Assembly (NCBI GenBank): GCA_963777595.1
Contig: CAVZRE010000045.1
Coordinates: 1 to 64,000, forward strand
Length of the DNA: 64,000 nt
Reading direction: 5' to 3'
Origin: CAVVFX01 sp963777595
GTDB lineage: Bacteria > Acidobacteriota > Terriglobia > Bryobacterales > Bryobacteraceae
Shown: piece after piece, positions 53,679-61,663 of the stretch
Layout: each line of letters opens with the position of its first letter
Numbering within the stretch: position 1 is the stretch's first letter
Program-made: the position numbers and the translations under genes
Notes under the pieces: model-generated
Seen by the model: the letters and a program-made list of their open reading frames with translations, nothing else
The model's database searches: none
Told to the model about the DNA's origin: nothing

Positions 53679-55772
53679 CTACTCCGGCAAGGCGAAGGCT
53701 ACGTAGGACCCGCCGGAGGCGCCCCCCGCTTTACCCCCACCCGCGGCAATCACTACGAACTGCCGCCCCTTTGCTTCATAGGTGCAAGGCGTGGCGTTCC
53801 CACCGGCGGGCAAGAGAGTCTCCCATAAAAGCTTGCCCGTCTCCTTATCGAACACGTGAAACTTCCGGTCCCGCGTCGTCGCGCCGATGAACACCAGCCC
53901 TCCGGCCGTCACCACCGGACCGCCATAGTTCTCGCTCCCGGTGACTCCCATCTTCCCGGCCAGTTCCGGATACTCTCCGAACGGGATCTTCCACGCAATA
54001 GTTCCTTTGTTCAAGTCAATCGCATTCAACGTACCCCACGGTGGTCGAACCGCCGGGTAGCCGTCGGGATCGAGGAACTTGTTGTAGCCGCCAAAACGGT
54101 ACTTCTGATCGGCCGGCGTTGGCGCAGTGTTGTTCAGCATGAGTTCCTTGTCTTCGCCCTTGGTCAGGTAACGGGTGAGCGCGGTGACCTCGTCTGCCTT
54201 CAGATCGGCAAAGGAGGGCATGCGTCCGTTGCCTTTGCGAATCACAGTCTCCACTTCCTTGTCCGAGTGGCGCTCGCCAATTCCAACCAGCGACGGAAAC
54301 TCCGGCGGCGTTCCCGTGCGATCGGCACGATGGCAGCCGGCACACTTCTGCACGTACAGGCGCTGAGCGCTGGACGAACCGGTTGTCCTTCGCTCCCGCT
54401 CGACCAACTTCATGATCCAGGCCATTTCGTTGGCGTTGACATAGAGCAGGCCGGTGCTGGCATCGAACGCCGCGCCGCCCCATTCGCCTCCTCCATCGAA
54501 CCCCGGCAGAATAACCGTCCCTTGCAGACTCGGCGGGACAAACTGTCCGTCGCTGCGGACCTGGCGTAAGCGCTCCAGCACGGCTGCGTGCGCCTCGGGT
54601 GTCCGCTCGGTGACCATGTCTTCAGTAAATGCCTGCCTGGCGAAAGGCGGCGGCTTCAGCGGAAACGGCTGAGTCTCTGCCGTCACCTCACCATCCACAT
54701 CGGACTTGGGAACCTTGCGGTACTCCATGGGAAACAGGGGTTTTCCGGTCTCGCGCTCGAAAACCCACACATAGCCGGACTTCGTAATCTGCGCTACCGC
54801 GTCCACGGAACGGCCATCCCGCTGCACCGTCACGAGAGTTGGGGCCGACGGAAAATCGCGGTCCCAGAGATCGTGTTTCACGGCCTGGAAATGCCAGACC
54901 CGTTCGCCGGTCTTGGCGTTGAGTGCGAGCAGCGTATTCGCAAACAGATCGTCACCCACGCGATTGGAGCCATAGAAATCGAAGGCAGCCGAACCTGTCG
55001 GTACGAAGACCAGGCCCCGCTTTTCATCGAGACACATGCCGGCCCAGTTGTTCACGCCACCGATGTAAGTCCATGCATCCTTCGGCCAGGTGTCGTAACC
55101 AAATTCGCCAGGATGAGGAAGGGTGTGGAACGTCCACCGTACCTCGCCGGTGCGAACGTCGAACGCGCGGATGTCTCCGGGAGCCGCGGGCAAGGTCTCG
55201 GGTAGTATGCTGCCGAGAATCAGCAGGTCCTGATAGATGATGCCGGGAGTGGTTGCTGAGATGGACATCCCCTGCGGGGCGCGCCCCAAGCCTTGCCGCA
55301 GATCCACCCGGCCGTTCTCCCCGAAAGTTTGGACAGGCTTTCCGGCGACCGCATCGAGCGCGTAGAGATAGTTGCGCGCGACCACGAAAATGCGTTTGTC
55401 ATCCCCGCCCGACCAATAAGTGACGCCGCGGTTGCGCGATTTTCCGATCACCTTTTCGGTCGCGAACGGATCGAAACTCCAGCGCAGTTTGCCGGTCGCA
55501 GCGTCGAGCGCAATTACCTTCAACTTCGGTGTCGTGGCATAAAGAACTCCATCCACCATAATCGGATTGCACTGCATCTCCGAACTGGGAGTGGCGTCGC
55601 CGGTCTCGTAGGTCCAGGCGACCTTGAGGTTTGAGGCATTCGTGCGATTGATCTGCTTCAGCTCCGAGTAGCGGGTGCCGGCCGAGTTGCCGGCATAGAC
55701 TTTCCAGTCGCTCTGAGCGAACGCGGCGGCGGAGAAAAGAGTGAATAGACAGAGGATCTGCCTCGGTGACAT
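53679..55772 (-). CDS. PQQ-dependent dehydrogenase with internal cytochrome c domain
   Basis: 697 residues. Signal peptide ILCLFTLFSAAAFAQ, then an eight-bladed quinoprotein propeller: SDWKVYAGNSAGTRYSELKQ, VDGVLYATTPKLKVIALDAA, HPGEFGYDTWPKDAWTYIGG, VKHDLWDRDFPSAPTLVTV. A cytochrome c module is inserted at about 463-550 (YVQKCAGCHRADRTGTPPEF; GNGRMPSFADLKADEVTALT) before the last blades (PPWGTLNAIDLNKGTIAWKI, GGLVFIGATTRDRKFHVFDK). Periplasmic oxidation of an alcohol or sugar, with electrons passing from PQQ to the haem. It lies 9 bases after the regulator gene, as the third gene of the operon. Confidence 0.9.
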   Translation of the reverse strand: MSPRQILCLFTLFSAAAFAQSDWKVYAGNSAGTRYSELKQINRTNASNLKVAWTYETGDATPSSEMQCNPIMVDGVLYATTPKLKVIALDAATGKLRWSFDPFATEKVIGKSRNRGVTYWSGGDDKRIFVVARNYLYALDAVAGKPVQTFGENGRVDLRQGLGRAPQGMSISATTPGIIYQDLLILGSILPETLPAAPGDIRAFDVRTGEVRWTFHTLPHPGEFGYDTWPKDAWTYIGGVNNWAGMCLDEKRGLVFVPTGSAAFDFYGSNRVGDDLFANTLLALNAKTGERVWHFQAVKHDLWDRDFPSAPTLVTVQRDGRSVDAVAQITKSGYVWVFERETGKPLFPMEYRKVPKSDVDGEVTAETQPFPLKPPPFARQAFTEDMVTERTPEAHAAVLERLRQVRSDGQFVPPSLQGTVILPGFDGGGEWGGAAFDASTGLLYVNANEMAWIMKLVERERRTTGSSSAQRLYVQKCAGCHRADRTGTPPEFPSLVGIGERHSDKEVETVIRKGNGRMPSFADLKADEVTALTRYLTKGEDKELMLNNTAPTPADQKYRFGGYNKFLDPDGYPAVRPPWGTLNAIDLNKGTIAWKIPFGEYPELAGKMGVTGSENYGGPVVTAGGLVFIGATTRDRKFHVFDKETGKLLWETLLPAGGNATPCTYEAKGRQFVVIAAGGGKAGGASGGSYVAFALPE

Positions 55773-55781
55773 AGGTACAGT

Positions 55782-56129
55782 CTATAAGCTTTCCGCGCCT
55801 GGCGACTTCACCGCTTGGGTAGAACGGCCCTGCTCCTGTATTTTCTGCATGGTGTACCAGTACTCGCGCAGTTGCCGCTTTCCCCGGCTGGATAATTCCG
55901 CGGTGGTCAGAGTCTTTTTACGGCGAACCACTTTCTCGACATACACCAGGCCCGCTTCTTCGAGACGGCTCAGTTGAACGGACAAGTTGCCTTTGCTGAG
56001 TCCCGAGGCTTTCTGCAAGAAGTTGAAATCGGCGCTGGCGCAGGCCGAAAGCACCGTCAGGATCGCCAACCTCGCAGGCTCGTGAATCAAGCGGTCGACT
56101 TCTGGAAACCCTGACGCCTCTTCAGGCAT
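55782..56129 (-). CDS. Winged-helix transcriptional regulator
   Basis: 115 residues with a winged-helix DNA-binding domain: VDRLIHEPARLAILTVLSAC, FNFLQKASGLSKGNLSVQLS, RLEEAGLVYVEKVVRRKKTL and TTAELSSRGKRQLREYWYTM. It belongs to the small ArsR/MarR-like group often found next to a membrane protein that it may sense through. It overlaps the membrane protein gene by 8 bases, so the pair is co-translated. It probably represses its own operon at the inverted repeats at 56710-56734. Confidence 0.88.
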   Translation of the reverse strand: MPEEASGFPEVDRLIHEPARLAILTVLSACASADFNFLQKASGLSKGNLSVQLSRLEEAGLVYVEKVVRRKKTLTTAELSSRGKRQLREYWYTMQKIQEQGRSTQAVKSPGAESL

Positions 56130-56706
56130 CGATGTCCTGCTTCGGAAGCGCGAATAGACGCAGGAGCAGCATATGGTCGGCGATGGCCACGGCGATCATG
56201 CCCGCGCAAGTAATTGCGACAACGCCGCGGCTGTCCCAGTGCTCCAGCCGGCTGAGCGTTCCCACCAGCGTGATGATTACGGCTCCGACACCGTAGTACA
56301 TGCGTCGAAAGGCGGGGTTCTCGGTCTCGACGGCCTGTTCGGCCATAAGGGAGATCAGCCAGAAGACTACCCACAACCTCGAATTCGCAAACCAGCAGTA
56401 AAGAAGTACCGCAGCACTTGCCGCCCACCATAACCAAAAGGGCCACCCGCGCGGAGTCGTCCGCAGGAAGCGCAGCGGATCAGGCTTCAGCCAGCCGAAA
56501 TGCGTCCGGTAGTAGCGTCTGGCGAGCCAGAACCAAACAATCTCGATCGCAGCGAGTCCCGCTATCAGGCCGAAAACCCCCTTAGGTCCATCCGGGAGGG
56601 GGAGGAAAGTTGCGAAGATGCCGGCCACCCAAACAGGCACCAGCCGAACGCCCTGCAGATCGTAATAGTGCCGGGCGAGAAAAGTCAGCCGGTAACGCTG
56701 TTCCAT
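56122..56706 (-). CDS. Integral membrane protein paired with regulator
   Basis: 194 residues with about five hydrophobic segments: LVPVWVAGIFATFLPLPDG, VFGLIAGLAAIEIVWFWLAR, PFWLWWAASAAVLLYCWFAN, MYYGVGAVIITLVGTLSRLE and VVAITCAGMIAVAIADHMLL. No catalytic motif. The gene starts at ATG 56706 immediately beside the palindromic operator, leaving almost no leader. The pairing with a winged-helix regulator suggests a sensor or anti-regulator role, which is inference. Confidence 0.8.
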   Translation of the reverse strand: MEQRYRLTFLARHYYDLQGVRLVPVWVAGIFATFLPLPDGPKGVFGLIAGLAAIEIVWFWLARRYYRTHFGWLKPDPLRFLRTTPRGWPFWLWWAASAAVLLYCWFANSRLWVVFWLISLMAEQAVETENPAFRRMYYGVGAVIITLVGTLSRLEHWDSRGVVAITCAGMIAVAIADHMLLLRLFALPKQDIDA

Positions 56707-56709
56707 GAT

Positions 56710-56734
56710 CGGTTTATAGCATAAACCGGTTTAT
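56710..56734 (-). promoter_or_regulatory. Overlapping palindromic operator
   Basis: CGGTTTAT (56710-56717) and ATAAACCG (56721-56728) form one inverted repeat with a 3-base spacer, and ATAAACCGGTTTAT (56721-56734) forms a second perfect palindrome that shares a half-site. It lies 4 bases upstream of the membrane protein start and within the spacer to the divergent esterase. The position and symmetry fit a dimeric winged-helix repressor binding as two adjacent dimers. Confidence 0.7.
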
Positions 56735-56805
56735 ACTTTCTGTCACACCAGTTGCGGGCCCGGTGAACTTCGAGCGCAACCCATTGATATAAACTCTAAA
56801 TCAGT

Positions 56806-58299
56806 ATGCTTCGTCGAATTCTCACTTCTATTGCCTTGTTCGGACTTCCACTCGCCGCGGACGTCAAGCTTCCCGCGATTCTCTCGGACCACATGCTCAT
56901 CCAGCAACAGATGCCGGTGCGCATCTGGGGGAAGGCGGGGGCGAGTGAAAAGATTGCCGTGGAGATGAACGGGCAGCATGCGTCCGCAATCGCCGATGGT
57001 TCCGGTGCGTGGGAAGCGTTTCTACCTCCGATGAACGCCGGCGGTCCCTACGAGATGAAGATCCAGGGAGCGAATCAGATCGTGGTGCACGATGTCCTGA
57101 TCGGCGAGGTTTGGGTGGGTTCGGGACAATCGAACATGGAGTTGCCGATGACTCGCGTCAACGACGCGGAGGCCGAGATCGGCGCAGCCAACTATCCGCA
57201 AATTCGCCTCTTCACGGTGAAGAAAAAGGTCTCGGACACTCCTCTGGAAGATGTCGAAGGCGCATGGAGCCTGTGCACCCCTGAGTCCACCAGGAACTTC
57301 TCGGCCGTCGGGTATTTCTTTTCGCGGTATATCCATCAGAACCGGCACGTACCGGTGGGCTTCATCCACTCCTCATGGGGCGGAACACCGGCGCAGTCAT
57401 GGACGACACGGCCGGTGATGGACGCCAACCCGCTGCTCAAATCGATTCTCGAAGAATGGGATCAGACGCTGTCCGCCTATCCCGCGGCCAATGAGAAATA
57501 TGAGAAGCAATTGGCGGAGTATAAAAGTAAGGCAGCGGCGGCAAAGGCCGAAGGCAAGCCTGCGCCAACTGCGCCGCGGCCTCCGGCTGGTCCGGGACAT
57601 CAGAATACGCCTGGCGGACTGTGGAACGGCATGATAGCCCCGATTACGCCCTATGCCATTCGCGGCGTGCTGTGGTACCAGGGCGAATCGAATGCGGATC
57701 CGAAGCACGCCTTTCCTTACCGCTATCTCTTCCGTTCCATGATCGAGGATTGGCGGCATGAGTGGGCCCAAGGCGATTTCCCTTTTCTCTTCGTGCAACT
57801 CGCGAGCTTTCACTCCAACGGCACGTGGCCCGTACTCCGGGAATCTCAGACCGACGCGCTGGAATTGCGTAACACCGGTATGGCCGTCATCGATGATATC
57901 GGTGAATCGGGGAACATCCATCCGAAAGACAAACAGGATGTCGGTAAACGTCTGGCACTTGCCGCGCAGGCGATCGCATATGGAGAGAATATTGAATACT
58001 CCGGTCCAATGTTTCGCGAGTTGACGCGTGAAGCGAATCGACTGCGGGTTTATTTCGATCACACCGGTAAAGGACTCGATTCCCGCGGCGGTGAGAAGCT
58101 ACTGGGCTTCGAGATCGCCGGCAAGAGCGGAGACTATGTTCCGGCCGAAGCTCGTATCGATGGGTCGACAGTAGTGGTGTCATGTGATCAGGTCGCTGAG
58201 CCGGCTCGGGTACGGTATGCGTGGTCAGACGACCCCAAGGCGACCCTGGAAAATCGCGAAGGGCTGCAAGCCAGTCCGTTCCGCGCCGATTTGAAATAA
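56806..58299 (+). CDS. Sialate O-acetylesterase-like SGNH esterase
   Basis: 497 residues. Signal peptide RILTSIALFGLPLAADV. Block with nucleophile Ser: EVWVGSGQSNMELPMTRVND; then FSAVGYFFSRYIHQNRHVPV, GFIHSSWGGTPAQSWTTRP and AIRGVLWYQGESNADPKHAF, and IDDIGESGNIHPKDKQDVGK, which holds the catalytic Asp/His. All match the SASA (CE20/SGNH) family. It should remove O-acetyl groups from sialic acid or plant glycans outside the cytoplasm. An Ala/Lys/Pro-rich insertion (about 225-265) is unusual. Divergent from the regulator operon. Confidence 0.9.
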   Translation: MLRRILTSIALFGLPLAADVKLPAILSDHMLIQQQMPVRIWGKAGASEKIAVEMNGQHASAIADGSGAWEAFLPPMNAGGPYEMKIQGANQIVVHDVLIGEVWVGSGQSNMELPMTRVNDAEAEIGAANYPQIRLFTVKKKVSDTPLEDVEGAWSLCTPESTRNFSAVGYFFSRYIHQNRHVPVGFIHSSWGGTPAQSWTTRPVMDANPLLKSILEEWDQTLSAYPAANEKYEKQLAEYKSKAAAAKAEGKPAPTAPRPPAGPGHQNTPGGLWNGMIAPITPYAIRGVLWYQGESNADPKHAFPYRYLFRSMIEDWRHEWAQGDFPFLFVQLASFHSNGTWPVLRESQTDALELRNTGMAVIDDIGESGNIHPKDKQDVGKRLALAAQAIAYGENIEYSGPMFRELTREANRLRVYFDHTGKGLDSRGGEKLLGFEIAGKSGDYVPAEARIDGSTVVVSCDQVAEPARVRYAWSDDPKATLENREGLQASPFRADLK

Positions 58300-58457
58300 A
58301 CCCGCTTCCATCTCTCCATAAGGGGAGTTCCGCACAATCAGGCCTTCTCCTCGGAACTCAGCGTGCATGGTAGTCATGCGTGAATCGTGCATTTAGCGAT
58401 CTGGCTTATGCCAATGCGCCCAACTCACGAAAGAGTTCGTAGGAGTAAACCATCTAT

Positions 58458-59147
58458 ATGAAACTGAAATCTTTATTGACGACTGCCGGCATGCTGGTCG
58501 CTGGAATCGCGGCGACTGCCGGCGCGATGCGCGCTCAGGGGCCGCTGTATGACAAGGTCATTGTGGATCTTCCGTACCGCGTTACGATCAACAACACCGT
58601 GCTTGAACCGGGTCACTATGTGATTCGCCAGCTGGATGATCCGGGCGGGGGAAGTCGAGTGGTCCAGATCTTCTCGAACGAGGGGATGAAGTTAGAGACC
58701 ACCGTGATGACGATTCCGACTCTCGATAACGACACGCCGGAACATACAAGAGTAATCCTCCATCATTATGGCGACAATTACTATTTCGACAAGATTTGGG
58801 TGCAGGGTAAGAACTACGGGTACGAATTCCCGGTACCACCCTCCATCAAGAATCGTACAAATGAGCAGACCAACTATACGGTAGCAGCCACTTATCAGCC
58901 GTCTACGCCTCCAGCGCCGGTGGCTCAGAATACGCCTCCGCCCCCTGCGCCCGCACCGGCTCCGGAACCTGCACCCGCACCGGCTCCAGCACCTGAGGTG
59001 GCGCAGAATACCCCTCCGCCAGCTCCGGCCCCTGCTCCTGAACCTCCGCAGCAGATGCCTCACACATCCATCGGCTGGGTAACCATGCTGATATCAGGCG
59101 GCTTGCTCGCTGGTGCAGGCCTTTTGCTCCGCCGCGTAGTGGCGTAG
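58458..59147 (+). CDS. Secreted protein with sortase-type C-terminal signal
   Basis: 229 residues. Signal peptide LLTTAGMLVAGIAATAGAMR with cleavage near AQG; a globular domain of about 28-140 (YDKVIVDLPYRVTINNTVLE, PGHYVIRQLDDPGGG, RVILHHYGDNYYFDKIWVQG); then a Pro/Ala-rich stalk (150-198) with two copies of VAQNTPPP. The last 30 residues are MPHTS (200-204), a hydrophobic helix GWVTMLISGGLLAGAGLLL and RRVVA: the three-part sorting signal, with MPHTS in the place of LPxTG. The sortase gene follows 25 bases later. Confidence 0.85.
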   Translation: MKLKSLLTTAGMLVAGIAATAGAMRAQGPLYDKVIVDLPYRVTINNTVLEPGHYVIRQLDDPGGGSRVVQIFSNEGMKLETTVMTIPTLDNDTPEHTRVILHHYGDNYYFDKIWVQGKNYGYEFPVPPSIKNRTNEQTNYTVAATYQPSTPPAPVAQNTPPPPAPAPAPEPAPAPAPAPEVAQNTPPPAPAPAPEPPQQMPHTSIGWVTMLISGGLLAGAGLLLRRVVA

Positions 59148-59172
59148 CTCGTGTTCGGTTAGGGATTGAAGT

Positions 59173-59796
59173 ATGCGGCCTATTTCCTGGTTATTAATCG
59201 TGGCGGGTCTATCGTTGACGGGGTATGGTGCTTACGATTATTACCTTGCCCATCATGGACAGGAACAGGCGCAGCAGGAATGGGCTAGCCAAGAAGAGCC
59301 CGTCCCGGCGGTGCCGCACGTTCAACCGCTGCACTACTTCAATCCCTATAAACTCGGTGATGCCGTCGCTAAATTGAGAGTCCCTCGCCTATCGGCTACC
59401 CTTTACGTGGTCGAAGGCACCGATTTAGCGGATCTCAGAAAGGGTCCGGGGCACATGCCAGGGACTGCTTTACCGGGAGTGGCGGGTAACTGTGTGATCG
59501 CCGGTCACCGCGATACGCACTTTCGTCTCCTTCAACTGGTTCACGAGGGGGACGAAGTTGAGCTCGATACGCACTACGGCAATTTTCGGTACCGGGTGCG
59601 TTCCATGAATGTAGTTCTGCCCGACAACGTCGCCTCACTACAGCCGACAAACAACGCTGTTCTGCATTTGATCACCTGCTATCCCTTCAACTATGTTGGC
59701 CATGCACCGAAAAGAATGGTGATCGAAGCGGAACTCGAAAAGCCGAATGCCGGCGAGTCAGCATCCCTCCGTTTTGGAATGGCAGCCGCCAGGTAG
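59173..59796 (+). CDS. Class D-type sortase
   Basis: 207 residues. N-terminal membrane anchor ISWLLIVAGLSLTGYGAYDY, then the sortase barrel: LRVPRLSATLYVVEGTDLAD, GHMPGTALPGVAGNCVIAGH, with His112 in AGHRDTHFRLLQLVHEGDEV, Cys169 in LHLITCYPFNYVGHAPKR and Arg181. All three catalytic residues are present. The pattern HRDTHF...TCYPF fits class D sortases. It should join the sorted protein, cut within its MPHTS-like motif, to an amino group in the envelope. Sole substrate candidate in the window is the preceding gene. Confidence 0.9.
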   Translation: MRPISWLLIVAGLSLTGYGAYDYYLAHHGQEQAQQEWASQEEPVPAVPHVQPLHYFNPYKLGDAVAKLRVPRLSATLYVVEGTDLADLRKGPGHMPGTALPGVAGNCVIAGHRDTHFRLLQLVHEGDEVELDTHYGNFRYRVRSMNVVLPDNVASLQPTNNAVLHLITCYPFNYVGHAPKRMVIEAELEKPNAGESASLRFGMAAAR

Positions 59797-59844
59797 ACGG
59801 ATAGGTTTCGCTTAGACTAATGGAATTGCGCCCGGCGCGATTTC

Positions 59845-61623
59845 ATGTCCTCGATCCAAACCACTCGCGCCCTCCGTCTTGGTCTCATTATTGCTGTCCT
59901 CGCCATCTATGCTCGTGTTGGCACTTTTGATTTCGTCAACTACGACGATGACGTTTACGTCTATAACAATCTCCACGTCCAGCGAGGCCTGACCCTTGAC
60001 AGTTTCAAATGGGCACTGACTGCGGTCGTGTCCGGAAACTGGATGCCCGTCACAATCTTCTGCCACCTATTGGACGTCCAACTCTTTGGCTTGCGCAGCG
60101 GCATGCATCATTTGACAAACGTTGTCATCCATACGCTCTCGGCTTTGCTGTTGTTTACTTTGCTGCAGCGGGCCACTCGAGCGATGTGGCAGAGCGCGTT
60201 CGTGGCTTTCGTTTTCGCCGTCCACCCGCTCCACGCGGAATCGGTTGCCTGGGTTGCGGAGCGGAAAGACGTTCTGAGCGGATTCTTCTTTTTCCTGACG
60301 CTTTATTGCTACATCCTTTATGTTGAACGACCGCATGTTGGCCGTTACCTGCTTGTCCTTGGAGTGTTTTGTGTCGGCTTGATGTCCAAGCCGATGCTGG
60401 TCACGCTGCCGTTCGTTCTTCTCATCTTCGACTACTGGCCTTTGGTACGGCTGCGGGAGCCTAGGATCGTCTGGGAGAAAGTTCCGCTATTCGCACTTTC
60501 CGCCGCCGCCTCAGCCGTAACGTATTTCGTTCAAAGGGCTTCCGGCGCCGTACACGCTGTGGCACCCTCGGGCCGGGTCGAAAACGCCTTGATTTCCTAT
60601 GTGACCTATATCGAGCAGTCATTTTGGCCGACACGGTTAGCCGTTTTTTACCCGTACCCGCACTCCATCGCGACGTGGCGCGCCGTGGCTGCCGGTGGAG
60701 TCCTGCTGGCCGTCAGCGGATGCGCGATCGGGATGCGGCGGACGCGACCCTATTTGTTGGCCGGATGGCTCTGGTATCTGGGAATGCTGGTTCCGGTGAT
60801 CGGACTGGTGCAGGTGGGCCTGCAATCCCACGCCGACCGCTACACCTACCTTCCGTTAGTCGGCCTTTCCATCATGGTGGCGTGGGGCGCGGCGGAGGTG
60901 GTTGAGCGATGGGCTAAAGAATTTCCGGGTCTGAGATCTGCCGCCGCCGCCGTCGCTGTTCTCTTTTGCGCGGTATGCGCCGCGATGGCCTGGAACCAGG
61001 TCGGACACTGGCGGAACGCCGAGACGCTTTTCCAACACGCCATTGACGTGACAAGCGACAATTGGGTGGCGGAGGGGGCCTTGGGCGACCACCTGATGAA
61101 GGTTCCGGGACGCCGCTCCGACGCAGTGGAACATCTGGAGGCGGCGCTACGCCTCAAACCGGATTACCCCCTCGCGAGCACCAATCTGGGCGTATGTCTT
61201 GCCGAAGCGGGACTGTGCGAGGCCGCAATTCCTCGCTTTGAGGCTGCCTTGCGGGTCGACCCCAATCTGGCTGAAGCCAGCAATGATCTCGGCTCATGTC
61301 TGATGGGCAGCGGGCAATATACCACCGCGATCTCTTATTTCAAGGCGGCGTTGCGCAGCGATCCGGATTATGTGAACGCACACCTGAATCTGGGGCGGAC
61401 ACTCGCTGCGCTTCCCGGGCACAGCCAGGAAGCGATCGCGCAGTTTGAGGCCGTGGTGCGTTTGCGGCCAGACAATGAAGTGGCACATCACAATCTGGGA
61501 GTGCTGCTGGCGGGTTTGGGACGCACTGAGCAGGCTCTCGCGCACTTCGAAGCCGCTCAACAGATCCGCTTCGATCCTGAAAGGGCGGCGACGATCGAGC
61601 GCTTACGAGCAGGCCAGAAGTGA
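59845..61623 (+). CDS. TMTC-like membrane glycosyltransferase with TPR repeats
   Basis: 592 residues. Helices 1-11 cover about 1-385; loop 1 carries FDFVNYDDDVYVYNNLHVQR, the acidic DDD motif of GT-C O-mannosyltransferases, and later VFAVHPLHAESVAWVAERKD, the signature of the TMTC/DUF1736 region, and LVGLSIMVAWGAAEVVERWA. TPRs cover about 400-590: EHLEAALRLKPDYPLASTNL, EAALRVDPNLAEASNDLGSC, AALRSDPDYVNAHLNLGRTL, EAVVRLRPDNEVAHHNLGVL. It may transfer sugar from a polyprenyl carrier to exported proteins. It starts 48 bases after the sortase gene. Confidence 0.88.
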   Translation: MSSIQTTRALRLGLIIAVLAIYARVGTFDFVNYDDDVYVYNNLHVQRGLTLDSFKWALTAVVSGNWMPVTIFCHLLDVQLFGLRSGMHHLTNVVIHTLSALLLFTLLQRATRAMWQSAFVAFVFAVHPLHAESVAWVAERKDVLSGFFFFLTLYCYILYVERPHVGRYLLVLGVFCVGLMSKPMLVTLPFVLLIFDYWPLVRLREPRIVWEKVPLFALSAAASAVTYFVQRASGAVHAVAPSGRVENALISYVTYIEQSFWPTRLAVFYPYPHSIATWRAVAAGGVLLAVSGCAIGMRRTRPYLLAGWLWYLGMLVPVIGLVQVGLQSHADRYTYLPLVGLSIMVAWGAAEVVERWAKEFPGLRSAAAAVAVLFCAVCAAMAWNQVGHWRNAETLFQHAIDVTSDNWVAEGALGDHLMKVPGRRSDAVEHLEAALRLKPDYPLASTNLGVCLAEAGLCEAAIPRFEAALRVDPNLAEASNDLGSCLMGSGQYTTAISYFKAALRSDPDYVNAHLNLGRTLAALPGHSQEAIAQFEAVVRLRPDNEVAHHNLGVLLAGLGRTEQALAHFEAAQQIRFDPERAATIERLRAGQK

Positions 61624-61663
61624 TGACGGGCACCACGTAGGGCGATACAATACGGGTACCTTG

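Noticed and set aside
58900..59050. Tandem repeat or CRISPR-like array
   Set aside because: The repeats are degenerate Pro/Ala codons of the stalk of the secreted protein; no spacers of equal length.
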